62,865 bases of DNA from Terriglobia bacterium (lineage in GTDB: Bacteria > Acidobacteriota > Terriglobia > Bryobacterales > Bryobacteraceae): assembly GCA_020073365.1 (NCBI GenBank), contig JAIQFL010000012.1, positions 1-62,865 on the forward strand. Direction: 5' to 3'. Position 1 is the first letter of the stretch; every line of letters begins with the position of its first letter. Both the position numbers and the translations under genes were made by a program. Below are positions 32,920 to 42,536 of this stretch, piece by piece. Below the pieces are notes generated by a model that worked only from the letters and a program-made list of their open reading frames with translations, made no database searches and was not told the DNA's origin.

Positions 32920-33771
32920 TCAGACACTCAGCACGGGGCAGGGCGATTCACGAATGATGGCATAGGCGTTCGTCGGTAGTCGTCCGGTAACACCGTCAAG
33001 GGAACTGCGTCCGATGAGGAGCAGATCGGCTTGCACACTCTTGGCTGCGTTGGCTATTGCATCGGCAATGGAACCGATTTCAATGTGAATCTCGCCTCTC
33101 GCTCCCGCCGTCTCCATCGTCTGTACGAGTTCAGCTTTCGCCTCGTTGATGACCTCGCCTCTCCATTCCGGCGACAAATAGTAGGTTTGCAGACGGGGAT
33201 CGAGCGAAGCAACAACGTGAATCACACTGAGCTTCGCTCCAAACTCCCCGGACAACTGGGTAGCCCAGGTCAAGATACGTCCGCTCTGTGGCCCAAGATC
33301 GACGGCGCACGCAATGTGATGGGGTTGCGCCGAATGTACGCAAGACGCCGTATCCGGCGTATGAACTGCCGTCCAGACCAGACAACTCGAATCATGCAGG
33401 ACTTTTGCCGTGATCGAGCCCAGAAGCAGACGCCGAAACGGCCCATACCCATGGGTGGGCATCATGACCAGATCGACGTGTTCAGAATGGGCGTATTCAA
33501 CGATCTTGCTTGCCGGTTCCCCTTCCAGCAGGACACGTTTTACCCGGTGGTTCTGCCCTTCGTTTAATCGAAATTCCTTCAGCCTCTGCTCAGCTTCGGT
33601 TCTTGCGCTTTCGGCCGAGGTCGCGAGCGAGAGGTCGAAACGCGGAGCCATGACGTGGAGCACGGTGATCTCAGAAGCGAAGTGATCGGCGACTGCCGCC
33701 GCAGCATCTGCCGCGTCAGTTGACCGCGGTGAGAAGTCTATCGGAACCAGAATCTTCGCGATGGTGAACAT
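32920..33771 (-). CDS. Tandem universal stress protein
   Basis: 283 aa, two UspA domains: MFTIAKILVPIDFSPRSTDA to PTHGYGPFRRLLLGSITAKV; then HHIACAVDLGPQSGRILTWA to IGRSSLDGVTGRLPTNAYAI and CPVLSV. Glycine loop conserved in domain 1 (GYGPFRRLLLGS). Ribosome site GAAAGGACAACGCT before ATG 33771. Most similar to 26849-27715. Monocistronic on the minus strand. Confidence 0.92.
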   Translation of the reverse strand: MFTIAKILVPIDFSPRSTDAADAAAAVADHFASEITVLHVMAPRFDLSLATSAESARTEAEQRLKEFRLNEGQNHRVKRVLLEGEPASKIVEYAHSEHVDLVMMPTHGYGPFRRLLLGSITAKVLHDSSCLVWTAVHTPDTASCVHSAQPHHIACAVDLGPQSGRILTWATQLSGEFGAKLSVIHVVASLDPRLQTYYLSPEWRGEVINEAKAELVQTMETAGARGEIHIEIGSIADAIANAAKSVQADLLLIGRSSLDGVTGRLPTNAYAIIRESPCPVLSV

Positions 33772-34171
33772 GTTAGCGTTGTCCTTTCGAGTCCGGCTGT
33801 GTTGGTTCAGCGTGAAATGGAGAGCTGGCCTTGCCCGTTAGCGAGTATAACGCCATTTTCGGCGGGCCAGTTCGGGACGACATCTCCCAACGCACTGGCG
33901 GCTGGTGGCACATGCGGCGGCTGAAGCTCCAACGGGTTTTCAAAGGAAAACAGGTTGGGTGGTCCGCGCTCACACAGCCCGCGCGGGTGGAAGACCAAAC
34001 TGGCTACGGAAGAAATAGTAACGCCCGAACGCTCACACTCTTTCCAATCGACTTCCGCGCCCCGGATGACTCCGAGGAGAGCTCAGCGACGGAGCCGATT
34101 GCGGATAAAGGGAGGCATGTGGCGCTGCCAGGGGTGTGCCCACAATTCTCCATTTCCATCTGGGGCTGCAG
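33772..34171. other. No recognisable gene
   Basis: 400 bases between the Usp gene and the nitroreductase relic. Frames are open on both strands but without recognisable motifs or ribosome sites. Confidence 0.45.
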
Positions 34172-34828
34172 ATGTCTTCAAACGCAGAACGTCCGATTCC
34201 GGCCCTGAGCGATGAGGCACTCGATCAACTATTTCGCACGGCAAGGTCATTTTCCTATTGGCTGGAGAAGCCGGTAAGCGATGACACGCTTCGCCGATTG
34301 TACGAGCTGATGCAGTATGGACCGACCAGCACGAACGGGAGCCCCGCTCGCTTTCTTTTCCTTGACACACCGGAGGCCAAGCAACGGCTCATCCCCGCAC
34401 TTTCGCCGACCAACGTCGAAAAGGTACGGACCGCTCCGGTCACCGTGATAGTTGGCTATGACCTTTGTTTCTACGAACAGATGCCGAAGCTGTTTCCTCA
34501 CGCGGCCGGGCTATCAAGACGTGTTTGCGAAGTCTCCCGAACTCGCCGAGGTGACCGCCCCGCCGCAATTCCAGTCTCCAGGGAGCATATCTGATTATCG
34601 CGGCGCGCGCCTTGGGACTCGACTGTGGCCCCCTATCGGGTTTTGACAGCCGCAAAGGTGGACCAACAGTTTTTCGGGTCGGGCAAGAACGTCGATGACT
34701 GCGATCAGGAGTTCTTCCGGCTCACCCACGTCACAACCAATTTCTTGGGCAACATCGGGCACGGTGACCGCTCGCAGCTCCATCCCCGCAATCCGCGCCT
34801 GAGTTTTGAAGCCTGTGCCCTCCTCTAA
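34172..34828 (+). pseudogene. RutE/HadB-like nitroreductase, multiply frameshifted
   Basis: ATG 34172: MSSNAERPIPALSDEALDQL, then FRTARSFSYWLEKPVSDDTL and YGPTSTNGSPARFLFLDTPE, ALSPTNVEKVRTAPVTVIVG, all characteristic of the FMN-dependent malonic semialdehyde reductase (RutE) branch. After position 34500 the frame changes to YQDVFAKSPELAE, and later to [40 protein letters not shown] and LSFEACALL. The full length is there but needs at least three frame changes. Nitroreductases also belong to the dormancy gene sets, so its loss here is of note. Confidence 0.78.
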
Positions 34829-35027
34829 TGCTCGGCCGATCCGTTCACTTAGATCTGAAGGCCGGAGGAATATCGGCGGCTCGTGCGTTCCCACCAAGTG
34901 CCCGCGCTCATACTTTTTTCGGCATATCATGAATCGTAGGCCACCTCCCTTCCCAACCGGCAGGGCGCGCGCGACACAATAACTGGAACCACGCTATGAA
35001 TTCGACTCGCGAAAAGGACTCGCAACT

Positions 35028-36296
35028 ATGAACGCAGAACCCACGGGAGCTTCTCGAACAGCACTTGCTGATCTCGAAAACCTGCTCCCGGAACTGGAGG
35101 CGATCTACACCGACCTTCACGCGCACCCGGAGTTGTCGATGCAGGAGACTCGAACCGCGGGAATCGCCGCGGACCGGCTGCGCGCGGCGGGCTTCGAAAC
35201 GACTGCCGGCGTCGGGAAGACGGGCGTGGTCGGTCTCCTGCGCAACGGCGAGGGCCCGACGGTCATGCTGCGCGCCGACATGGACGCCCTCCCGGTCCTC
35301 GAAGCAACAGGACTGCCCTATGCGAGCACAGTCACCGCCACGGACCGCGAGGGCAAAACCACGCCGGTGATGCATGCCTGCGGGCACGACATGCACGTGA
35401 CCTGGTTGATAGGGGCGACCAACCTGCTGGCACGCGCCCGCTGCGTGTGGCGGGGGACGCTGCTCGCCGTTTTCCAGCCGGCGGAGGAGACAGCGGAAGG
35501 GGCCCAGGCCATGATTGACGACGGCCTCTTCGAGCGATTCCCCAGACCGGATGTGGTACTCGGGCAACACGTTATGAGTTCGCCGGCGGGCGAAATCGGC
35601 TGGCGGGCGGGGGTCGTCACATCCGCTGCCGATAGCCTGCAGATCCGGTTGTTCGGGCGCGGCGCTCATGGTTCCATGCCCGAGGCCAGCATTGATCCAG
35701 TGGTGATGGCTGCGGCTACTGTGCTGCGGCTACAAACCATCGTCTCCCGTGAACTCGCAGCGGCTGAGGCTGCTGTTGTCACAATTGGCGCACTAAAGGC
35801 GGGCACCAAAGAGAATGTCATCCCGGACGAGGCGATCATCAAACTCAACGTGCGCACCTTCGACGAGGCCGTGCGCAAGCGCGTACTCGCTGCAATTGAG
35901 CGGATTGTCAATGCCGAAGCCGCAGCCTCCGGCGCAGTCAGGCCCCCAGAGATCACCCCGCTCGACCGATATTCCCTGGTGAGGAACGACGACGAGGCTA
36001 CGCGGCGAGTAGTAGCAGCATTCCGAGGCCACTTTGCCGCCGGCCAAGTGCACGAAACCAAACCCACTTCAGCGAGTGAGGACTTCGGGTGCTTCGGATC
36101 CCAGTGGCACGCCCCGGCAGTTTTCTGGTTTGTCGGAGGCATCGATGCGGGCTTGTATGCAAAAGCCACAGAGGCCGGACGAATCGGCGAGATTCCCACC
36201 AACCACAACCCGCGCTTCGCGCCCGTGATCCAGCCAACTCTGCGAACCGGTGTGGAGGCGATGGTGATTGCTGCACAGGCCTGGCTGTCCGCGTGA
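35028..36296 (+). CDS. M20 metallopeptidase / amidohydrolase (hippurate-hydrolase type)
   Basis: 422 aa, cytoplasmic. Zinc and catalytic motifs: LRADMDALPV, CGHDMHVTWLIG, FQPAEETAEGAQAM (general base EE) and GQHVMSSPAGEIGW, with the lid domain RLFGRGAHGSMPEASIDPV and C-terminal NHNPRFAP histidine. This is the M20D group that cleaves N-acyl amino acids or peptides such as hippurate and auxin conjugates. ATG 35028 is weakly supported; the substrate is unknown. The TRIC gene follows 5 bases after its stop, likely co-transcribed. Confidence 0.9.
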   Translation: MNAEPTGASRTALADLENLLPELEAIYTDLHAHPELSMQETRTAGIAADRLRAAGFETTAGVGKTGVVGLLRNGEGPTVMLRADMDALPVLEATGLPYASTVTATDREGKTTPVMHACGHDMHVTWLIGATNLLARARCVWRGTLLAVFQPAEETAEGAQAMIDDGLFERFPRPDVVLGQHVMSSPAGEIGWRAGVVTSAADSLQIRLFGRGAHGSMPEASIDPVVMAAATVLRLQTIVSRELAAAEAAVVTIGALKAGTKENVIPDEAIIKLNVRTFDEAVRKRVLAAIERIVNAEAAASGAVRPPEITPLDRYSLVRNDDEATRRVVAAFRGHFAAGQVHETKPTSASEDFGCFGSQWHAPAVFWFVGGIDAGLYAKATEAGRIGEIPTNHNPRFAPVIQPTLRTGVEAMVIAAQAWLSA

Positions 36297-36301
36297 GCCA
36301 A

Positions 36302-36973
36302 ATGGCTGTGAACGAACAAATCGTGGTCGGTGCGTTTCTGGTTGTCCTCGATCTGGGTGGGACCTTTGTCTTCGCGCTCAGCGGAGCCGCGGCCGGGATT
36401 AAGCACCGGCTCGATCTCTTCGGGGTGCTCGTGCTGGCGTTCGTGGCCGCGAACTTCGGGGGAATCACCCGTGACGTCCTGATTGGCGCGGTGCCTCCGG
36501 CAGCCATCAGCGACTGGCGATACGTCACAGTTTCTGCCGTTGCCGGTGTGATCACTTTCCTCTGGTATCCCGCGATCGAGCGGCTGCGCAGTCCTGTGCT
36601 GGTATTCGACGCCGTCGGCCTTGCGCTGTTCGCGGTCGTCGGCACCTCGAAGGCGCTCACCTTTCATCTCGGCCCTGTGGCCGCGCCTCTGCTCGGCATG
36701 CTGACGGGAATTGGCGGCGGTCTGGTCCGGGATGTGCTCGTGTCAGACGTACCCGCTGTGTTTCGTGCCGAGATTTACGCCGTCGCGGCACTGGCCGGCG
36801 CCGTCGTAGTGGTTATCGGCCACATTCTCCATTTTCCGTCCGCGCCGGTAGCGGTTGTGGCGGCCACTCTTTGTTTTGGGCTCCGCATGGTCTCAATCCG
36901 GCGCGGCTGGCGGCTTCCCATCGCCAGCCCGTCAGAGCAGTCTACACCGCTCGAACCACGCACTCCCAATTGA
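36302..36973 (+). CDS. Trimeric intracellular cation channel (TRIC/YicG) family protein
   Basis: 223 aa, seven helices formed by two homologous halves, each with the family motif: GGITRDVLIG in the first and GGGLVRDVLVSDVP in the second, both giving GGxxRD loops that meet in the pore. Bacterial homologues conduct K+ or other monovalent cations, and some are linked to glycine uptake. ATG 36302 lies just after the M20 stop. A decayed second-half copy lies at 28057-28395. Tail PSEQSTPLEPRTPN is low complexity. Confidence 0.88.
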   Translation: MAVNEQIVVGAFLVVLDLGGTFVFALSGAAAGIKHRLDLFGVLVLAFVAANFGGITRDVLIGAVPPAAISDWRYVTVSAVAGVITFLWYPAIERLRSPVLVFDAVGLALFAVVGTSKALTFHLGPVAAPLLGMLTGIGGGLVRDVLVSDVPAVFRAEIYAVAALAGAVVVVIGHILHFPSAPVAVVAATLCFGLRMVSIRRGWRLPIASPSEQSTPLEPRTPN

Positions 36974-37008
36974 GAGCGGCCGGAGACACTCAGAGGAGGG
37001 ATCCCCGA

Positions 37009-37104
37009 ATGGCTGAGATTCTGCCTGCCGTCTTGTTCGGATACGGAAATCCCATGAACGCCCAGATGGACAACAGCTACACCAGAGGATGGCGGAGGAA
37101 GCGC
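37009..37104 (+). pseudogene. LigB-family dioxygenase N-terminal fragment
   Basis: Behind AGAGGAGGGATCCCCGA, MAEILPAVLFGYGNPMNAQM and DNSYTRGWRR match the first 30 residues of the intact gene at 42537-43316 (MPELMPAIFFGHGNPMNAVL). The metal-binding His of GHGNP is Tyr here. After GWRR the sequence diverges into an unrelated arginine-rich frame. A truncated duplicate. Confidence 0.72.
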
Positions 37105-37351
37105 TCGACAGGGCGAAAGGCTGTCCGCAAAAGCTCGCGACGTTATGACACCAGTCTCTTGCTACCCTGGTCAACTCCGGCGCGGCGAAGGTCTAACCTG
37201 CGCGCACCATCGACGCCTGTAACGCCAAGACGGACTAAACTCAAATACCTGTCAGCGTGGTATCTTTTGGGAGCCATGGACATCGCAAGAAGTCTGGCGA
37301 TTTCATTCCGCTCGGCGACTATGAAAGCGCCAGCGAAGATTGGGCTTCACA

Positions 37352-39424
37352 ATGGACAACATGAGCCACAATGATCACGGACCGGCGTCCGACCCGCACT
37401 CCGGTCACAAGATGTCGGACATGCACGGCAGCCACGACCGTCACGCCGGGCACTCCGTTGCTATGTTTCGCGACAAGTTTTGGCTGAGTTTCGCTCTCAC
37501 AATTCCCGTCGTTTTCTGGTCAATCGACATTCAGCACTGGCTCGGCTACGCAGCGCCTTCCTTCCCCGGCTCGAAGCTTATCCCCGCCATCCTCGGCACG
37601 GTCGTCTTCGTTTATGGCGGCCTGGTCTTCATCCGCGGGGCAGGGAGCGAACTTGCCGATCACAGGCCCGGCATGATGACGCTGATCAGCCTAGCAATCA
37701 TAGTCGCTTTTGGAACTTCGCTCGCTGCGACATTCGGCCTCTTCGAGATTGACGTATGGTGGGAACTCGCGTCACTGATTACGATCATGGTCCTCGGCCA
37801 CTGGCTCGAAATGCAGGCCATTTCCCAGGCTCGTGGCGCGCTGAACGCGCTCGCCGCCCTGCTCCCCGACACCGCTGAACGCGTAACGGGCGCAGAAACT
37901 CAAGTTGTTCCACTCTCTGAGTTGCGCATCGGCGACATCGTTCTTGTCAGGCCCGGGGCCCGCGTTCCGGCCGACGGCACCGTCGTTGAGGGCGCTGCCG
38001 ATGTTGACGAGTCCTTGATCACCGGCGAGTCCAAAACGCTGCCGAAGGCGGCAGCCTCCAAAGTCATTGCGGGGACCGTTGTCAGCGGCGGAAGTCTCCG
38101 CGTCAGTATTGCGGCAATCGGGGACCAGACTGCTCTCTCCGGAATCATGCGGCTCGTCGCCGCCGCGCAAGCTTCCGGCTCTCACACGCAGGCACTTGCC
38201 GACCGTGCGGCCGCGATACTTTTTTACGTCGCGGTCGCCTCGGGTGCCATTACTTTCGCGTATTGGTGGCTTTCAGGCGACAGGGAACACGCCCTAATTA
38301 GAACCGCAACAGTCCTCGTCATTGCTTGTCCGCATGCGCTCGGCCTGGCGATTCCACTGGTCATCGCAATCTCGACATCACTAGGGGCACAGAACGGGCT
38401 CCTGGTTAAGGACAGAATCGCGCTCGAACGCGCTCGCAATCTGGATATGGTCATCTTCGACAAGACCGGAACTCTGACACGCGGTTCTCCTGCCGTGTCG
38501 GGAGTCGCGGCGACACATGGCACGACCGAAGACGATTTGCTTGCGCGCGCCGCCGCTGTCGAATCGAACTCCGAACACCCTCTCGCGAAAGCAATCGTCG
38601 CCGAAGCCGGGCGCCGAAGCTTAACCCGATTAGCAGCCACGAATTTCGAGGCGCTTCGAGGCCGGGGAGCGAAGGCGCTTGTGGAAGGCACGAGTGTCGA
38701 AATCGGCGGACCGCGCCTGGCGGCCGAGGCCAAGGTAACGGTCCCGCCGGAAGTCGACAAACTGACAACTGCATGGGCGTCTGAGGGGAGGACGGTTCTT
38801 TATGTGCTCGCGCAAGGCCGGCTGCTCGGAGCTTTCGCAGTTGAAGACGAGATTCGGCCTGAATCCAGTGAAGCCGTCGCTGAGCTACACCGGCTTGGTG
38901 TCCGCGTCGCGATGATCACTGGCGATTCGAAGGCGGTTGCCGATTCGGTCGCCCGGCGTATTGGAATCGATGAAGTCGCTGCCGAGGTTCTCCCCGCCGA
39001 CAAGGCGGCTTCGGTGAAGAAGTTTCAGGCAGGCGGCAAGCGAGTAGCAATGGTGGGCGACGGCGTTAACGATGCACCCGCCCTGGCAACCGCAGATATC
39101 GGAATCGCCATCGGGGCGGGAACCGATGTGGCGATTGAGTCCGCGGGGATCGTGCTCGTGCGGAGCGATCCCCGCGATGTCGTGGGTGCGATCGCACTAT
39201 CCCGCGCTACCTATCGAAAAATGATCCAGAACCTTGTTTGGGCGACGGCCTATAACCTTGTCGCTATTCCGGTTGCTGCCGGCCTTTTCGTCCACTGGGG
39301 ATTCGATCTCCCCATGAGTGTTGGGGCGGTGGCGATGAGCCTGTCCACCATCATCGTAGCCGCGAACGCTCAGTTGCTTCGCGGACTTAAGTTGCAACCC
39401 GATGCCCTACGCCCTGCCCGTTGA
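37352..39424 (+). CDS. copB: CopB-type copper P-type ATPase (P1B-3, CPH motif)
   Basis: 690 aa. His- and Met-rich N-terminus (HNDHGPASDPHSGHKMSDMH) for metal capture, no CXXC domain. Actuator LITGESKTLPK, membrane metal site IACPHALGLA with CPH, which marks the Cu2+/Cu+ CopB subclass, DKTGTLTRG phosphorylation site, SEHPLAKAI nucleotide-binding HP motif and GDGVNDAPALATADIG hinge. Exports copper from the cytoplasm. ATG 37352 preferred to the TTG four codons upstream. Monocistronic; no CueR- or CsoR-like gene in the window. Confidence 0.93.
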   Translation: MDNMSHNDHGPASDPHSGHKMSDMHGSHDRHAGHSVAMFRDKFWLSFALTIPVVFWSIDIQHWLGYAAPSFPGSKLIPAILGTVVFVYGGLVFIRGAGSELADHRPGMMTLISLAIIVAFGTSLAATFGLFEIDVWWELASLITIMVLGHWLEMQAISQARGALNALAALLPDTAERVTGAETQVVPLSELRIGDIVLVRPGARVPADGTVVEGAADVDESLITGESKTLPKAAASKVIAGTVVSGGSLRVSIAAIGDQTALSGIMRLVAAAQASGSHTQALADRAAAILFYVAVASGAITFAYWWLSGDREHALIRTATVLVIACPHALGLAIPLVIAISTSLGAQNGLLVKDRIALERARNLDMVIFDKTGTLTRGSPAVSGVAATHGTTEDDLLARAAAVESNSEHPLAKAIVAEAGRRSLTRLAATNFEALRGRGAKALVEGTSVEIGGPRLAAEAKVTVPPEVDKLTTAWASEGRTVLYVLAQGRLLGAFAVEDEIRPESSEAVAELHRLGVRVAMITGDSKAVADSVARRIGIDEVAAEVLPADKAASVKKFQAGGKRVAMVGDGVNDAPALATADIGIAIGAGTDVAIESAGIVLVRSDPRDVVGAIALSRATYRKMIQNLVWATAYNLVAIPVAAGLFVHWGFDLPMSVGAVAMSLSTIIVAANAQLLRGLKLQPDALRPAR

Positions 39425-39795
39425 TCCGATGCCGGGCAAACTGGGCGAAATACAGTCACGTTCGGGGCGGCCGGGATGCGGACCCGATGTTTCAGAGCAA
39501 TTCCGCGCTTTGCCACGCGATGAGGTATTGCAAGCGCAGTTGGGTGCACTAACGTATGAATTAACACGTATCTACAAAACGCGGAATCAGTAAAAACTCG
39601 CGTAAAAAGCGTGAGCATGAAGCCCCGTAAGCCATGAGAACGTGGCAGCGCCAACGCGAATCGAAACCGTTTTGCCCCGTCCGAAGCCCTCCGATGCAGT
39701 CGTGACTCGGAACGACCACTACTACCGACCCGGTCGTATAATTAGCTGTGCCGAGACGCACAGGAGAAGGCACCAAATAGTTAGGAGTAACGATC
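39425..39795. other. Gene-free region upstream of the quinoprotein-like gene
   Basis: 370 bases without a gene. Contains a consensus TATAAT with an overlapping dyad (separate feature) and ends in TTAGGAGTAACGATC before the lipoprotein ATG. Confidence 0.5.
39713..39742 (+). promoter_or_regulatory. -10 box with adjoining dyad CGACC-N14-GGTCG
   Basis: TATAAT at 39737-39742 is a perfect -10. The inverted arms CGACC and GGTCG end immediately before it, as a repressor operator might. No good -35 was seen, so an activator is possible. Confidence 0.4.
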
Positions 39796-41409
39796 ATGTC
39801 CACTCTCCGACTCACCTTCGCCACGGCCTGTATGGTGTGCCTGTTCACTCTTTCTGGATGCTCTTCGGGCTCACGTGTCGCAGACGCCGACTGGCTAACC
39901 TACAACCGCACCCTGGCTGGAGATCGGTTCTCGCCTCTCAAGGAAATCGACCATTCCAACGTCGCCCAATTGAAGGCGATCTGCACGTATACGCTGCCGG
40001 AGGTGTCCTCGCTTCAGACCGGTCCGCTTGTTGTTGACGGCACGATGTACTTCACGACTGACGAGGGGTCCTACACGATCGATGCCAGCACATGCGCGGA
40101 GAAGTGGAAACAGCATCGGCACAGCGACACGCCAAGCATGCTGCTCGTGAACCGTGGATTCGCCTACACGAACGGACGCTTGTTTCGAGGCACCTCGGAC
40201 TCGCACGTGCTTGCGATGGATCCGGCTGATGGCCACCAGATCTGGGATCACGTCCTTGACGTGAAGGGACCGGGCGTTTCGATACCGATGGCGCCGATCG
40301 CCGCGAACGGGCTAGTCTACGTCGGCAACGCCGGCGGTGATCAGGCCAATGTGACCGGCCACGTTTATGCGCTGGATGCCAAGGACGGTCACGTGGTTTG
40401 GAAGTTCGATGTGGTCCCGGAAGCCGGACCGGCTCGAGCGACTTGGACCAATCCGAAGTATCCGATTTCCGGCGGTGCGTTCTGGACATCGTTCACCCTG
40501 GATGAACCCAACGGCGTGCTGTACGTGCCCGCGGGCAATCCGGCACCCGACTTCGACAGCGAACGGCGGACCGGCGACAACCTCTATACCGATTCGGTCA
40601 TTGCGACCGACGCGACGAACGGACAGATGCTGGGCTACAACCAACTGGTCAAGCGGGACAACCACGACTGGGACGTCGACAGTCCACCCATGTTGGCGAC
40701 GACACGCTCGGGCAAGCGGATTGTGGCGTCGGCGAACAAAGACGGTCTCCTCTCGATCCTCGATCGCTCTCGGGTAAGTCGTGGTTCGCGGCCAGCCGAT
40801 CTCACGCCAGTCCTTCCGCTCCTTTCGCAGACGCCGACGACCACTCGAGAGAACGTAGAGGCGCCGCTCTCGCGCGACCATCTGGTGCGCTTTTGCCCTG
40901 GAATCCAGGGCGGCGTCGAATGGAATGGCGCGGCGTTCAGCCCGGACACGAATTCGCTCTATGTTGCAGCTGTGGACTGGTGCGCAAACGTCCAGGTTAA
41001 GCGAGATATCGAGGTCCCTGCTTCGGGTGGGCTTTGGCTCGGTAACGAGAACCCGTTTGCCGATATATTCGATCCGGCGGACAAGGCGAAGGGGTGGCTT
41101 ACGGCGTTCGACGCGGAGACGGGCAGTGTGCGCTGGAAGTATCCCGCGCCGCACCCGATGCTCGCCGGCGTGACGCCGACAGCCGGCGGGCTGGTGTTCG
41201 CTGCGGATCTCGGAGGCCAGATCTACGCAATGGACGCGGACAAAGGGAGCATCCTTTGGCAAGCGAACGCCGGTCAATCCGCAGGTGGTGGCATTGTCAC
41301 GTATCGCGCCGGAGGACGACAGCTCATCGGCGTGGCTGCTGGAATGAAGTCACCGATGTGGCCGGGAGGCGCCCAGCAAAGCCGCATCCTTGTGTACGGC
41401 TTGCGCTGA
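39796..41409 (+). CDS. PQQ-type beta-propeller lipoprotein (quinoprotein-dehydrogenase-like)
   Basis: 537 aa. Lipoprotein signal ending LFTLSGC (lipobox), then DWLTYNRTLAGDRFSPLKEI, the opening motif of quinoprotein alcohol dehydrogenases, and repeated propeller blades (VYALDAKDGHVVWKFDVV, LTAFDAETGSVRWKYPAP, IYAMDADKGSILWQANAG). The Cys-Cys and catalytic Asp of methanol dehydrogenase-type enzymes are not evident, so PQQ binding is uncertain. Residues 325-355 (RSRVSRGSRPADLTPVLPLL) look out of pattern and may be a local double frameshift. No cytochrome c partner is adjacent. Confidence 0.82.
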   Translation: MSTLRLTFATACMVCLFTLSGCSSGSRVADADWLTYNRTLAGDRFSPLKEIDHSNVAQLKAICTYTLPEVSSLQTGPLVVDGTMYFTTDEGSYTIDASTCAEKWKQHRHSDTPSMLLVNRGFAYTNGRLFRGTSDSHVLAMDPADGHQIWDHVLDVKGPGVSIPMAPIAANGLVYVGNAGGDQANVTGHVYALDAKDGHVVWKFDVVPEAGPARATWTNPKYPISGGAFWTSFTLDEPNGVLYVPAGNPAPDFDSERRTGDNLYTDSVIATDATNGQMLGYNQLVKRDNHDWDVDSPPMLATTRSGKRIVASANKDGLLSILDRSRVSRGSRPADLTPVLPLLSQTPTTTRENVEAPLSRDHLVRFCPGIQGGVEWNGAAFSPDTNSLYVAAVDWCANVQVKRDIEVPASGGLWLGNENPFADIFDPADKAKGWLTAFDAETGSVRWKYPAPHPMLAGVTPTAGGLVFAADLGGQIYAMDADKGSILWQANAGQSAGGGIVTYRAGGRQLIGVAAGMKSPMWPGGAQQSRILVYGLR

Positions 41410-41486
41410 CGGATGCGCGCGACTCGAAAGTGAGCGATGCTCCGTTCTGACCGGTGCTCGTTTTCGGCCAATAGAAGGAGAAGATC

Positions 41487-41681
41487 GTGTCCTGTGCTCA
41501 ACAGACCTTCACAGAACGTGAGCCGCGCCACCACACCGCGAACGCTTGGTCGGTTGTGCTGAGCGCCTTGATGACCAGTACCGGGATTCTTGCGATGGGC
41601 TCGCCGCTGACGACGGTCTCGCTTCCCGGCTTAGACTTAGAGTTGGAAACATTCGATAGAAGAAAGGCCCCACACCTTTAA
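41487..41681 (+). CDS. Small hypothetical protein
   Basis: 64 aa from GTG 41487 behind AGAAGGAGAAGATC. One weakly hydrophobic stretch (WSVVLSALMTSTGILAMGS), no family recognised. It ends 12 bases before the CMD gene. Could be a real leader-type gene or a chance frame; the good ribosome site is the main support. Confidence 0.35.
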   Translation: MSCAQQTFTEREPRHHTANAWSVVLSALMTSTGILAMGSPLTTVSLPGLDLELETFDRRKAPHL

Positions 41682-41693
41682 GGAGTCACGAAA

Positions 41694-42041
41694 ATGATGA
41701 TGGATTGGAAGATGTATCGCGATCAGGTAAATGCCGCCGTCAAGGAGATTTCCGCCGCGAATCCTGACATCGTGAAGGCCTACGCCGGCTTCCATCAGGC
41801 CAGCGCCAAGTCGGCACATTTAGACGCCAAGACGCGCGAACTGATCGCGCTTGCTGTCGCTGTGACGTTACGCTGCGATGGATGCATCAATGCTCATACG
41901 GATGCGGCCGTCAAAGCTGGTGTAACGAAGGAAGAGATGGTTGATGCGCTGGGCGTCGCCATTATGATCAACGCCGGCGCGGCCATGGTCTATTCTGCGC
42001 GCACCGTCGACGCCTATAACGCGAAGACGCAATTAACGTAG
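41694..42041 (+). CDS. Carboxymuconolactone decarboxylase / AhpD-like protein
   Basis: 115 aa behind AAGGAGTCACGAAA. CMD fold with the AhpD-type redox motif LRCDGCINAHTDAA (CxxCxxxH) near residue 63, and LDAKTRELIALAVAVTLR ahead of it, so an alkylhydroperoxidase-like thiol role is more likely than decarboxylation. First recognisable gene of a co-directional run of six small genes, spaced 10-40 bases apart, that ends with the GH79-like gene. Confidence 0.88.
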   Translation: MMMDWKMYRDQVNAAVKEISAANPDIVKAYAGFHQASAKSAHLDAKTRELIALAVAVTLRCDGCINAHTDAAVKAGVTKEEMVDALGVAIMINAGAAMVYSARTVDAYNAKTQLT

Positions 42042-42061
42042 ATCAAACGAAAGGCGAGGTT

Positions 42062-42496
42062 ATGACCCCAGAGCAGAACTTGCAATTGATGAAGACGCTG
42101 GACGATTCCTGGAACGCGAAGGAGCTTTCAACGTTCCACAAACGTCACGCCAAGGATTGCGTGGTGCGATGGCCCAACCAACCCCCGACGCATGGAATCG
42201 AAGCTCATGAGCAGGAGGCGCTTGCCTTTTTCAAGACGTTTCCCGATCAGCATCTCGTGAACAATCCATACAAAACGATGATCGCGCAGGGAGATTGGAC
42301 GTGCACAATCGCCGAGTTTACCGGGACCATGACGGGGCCGATGACGATGGCCGACGGCACGGTGATTCCCCCCAAGAACAAGAGCTTTAAGGTGGACTTC
42401 TGCACCGTGGCGCACTGGAATGAGAAGGGAGAGATCGTGGAAGAGAATCTGTTTTACGATCTGATGGGAATGTTGAAGCAGATTGGTGTGATGTAA
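42062..42496 (+). CDS. SnoaL-like / ester-cyclase-type NTF2-fold protein
   Basis: 144 aa behind AAAGGCGAGGTT. NTF2-like alpha-beta barrel: LQLMKTLDDSWNAKELSTFH, PPTHGIEAHEQEALAFFKTF, DWTCTIAEFTGTMTGPM, HWNEKGEIVEENLFYDLMG. Members bind or isomerise small hydrophobic molecules; many have no known reaction. Second member of the small-gene run. Confidence 0.82.
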   Translation: MTPEQNLQLMKTLDDSWNAKELSTFHKRHAKDCVVRWPNQPPTHGIEAHEQEALAFFKTFPDQHLVNNPYKTMIAQGDWTCTIAEFTGTMTGPMTMADGTVIPPKNKSFKVDFCTVAHWNEKGEIVEENLFYDLMGMLKQIGVM

Positions 42497-42536
42497 CAGC
42501 CACGAAAGGCCGTGGAGATAGGGGAGAAGGACTCAC

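Noticed and set aside
32700..32927. Small gene upstream of the SYLF fragment (minus strand)
   Set aside because: No ribosome site, no recognised motif, and it crosses into the SYLF relic in another frame.
40312..41277. Minus-strand 321-codon frame within the quinoprotein-like gene
   Set aside because: Composition is Arg/His-rich and it lies fully inside a recognised gene; a shadow frame.
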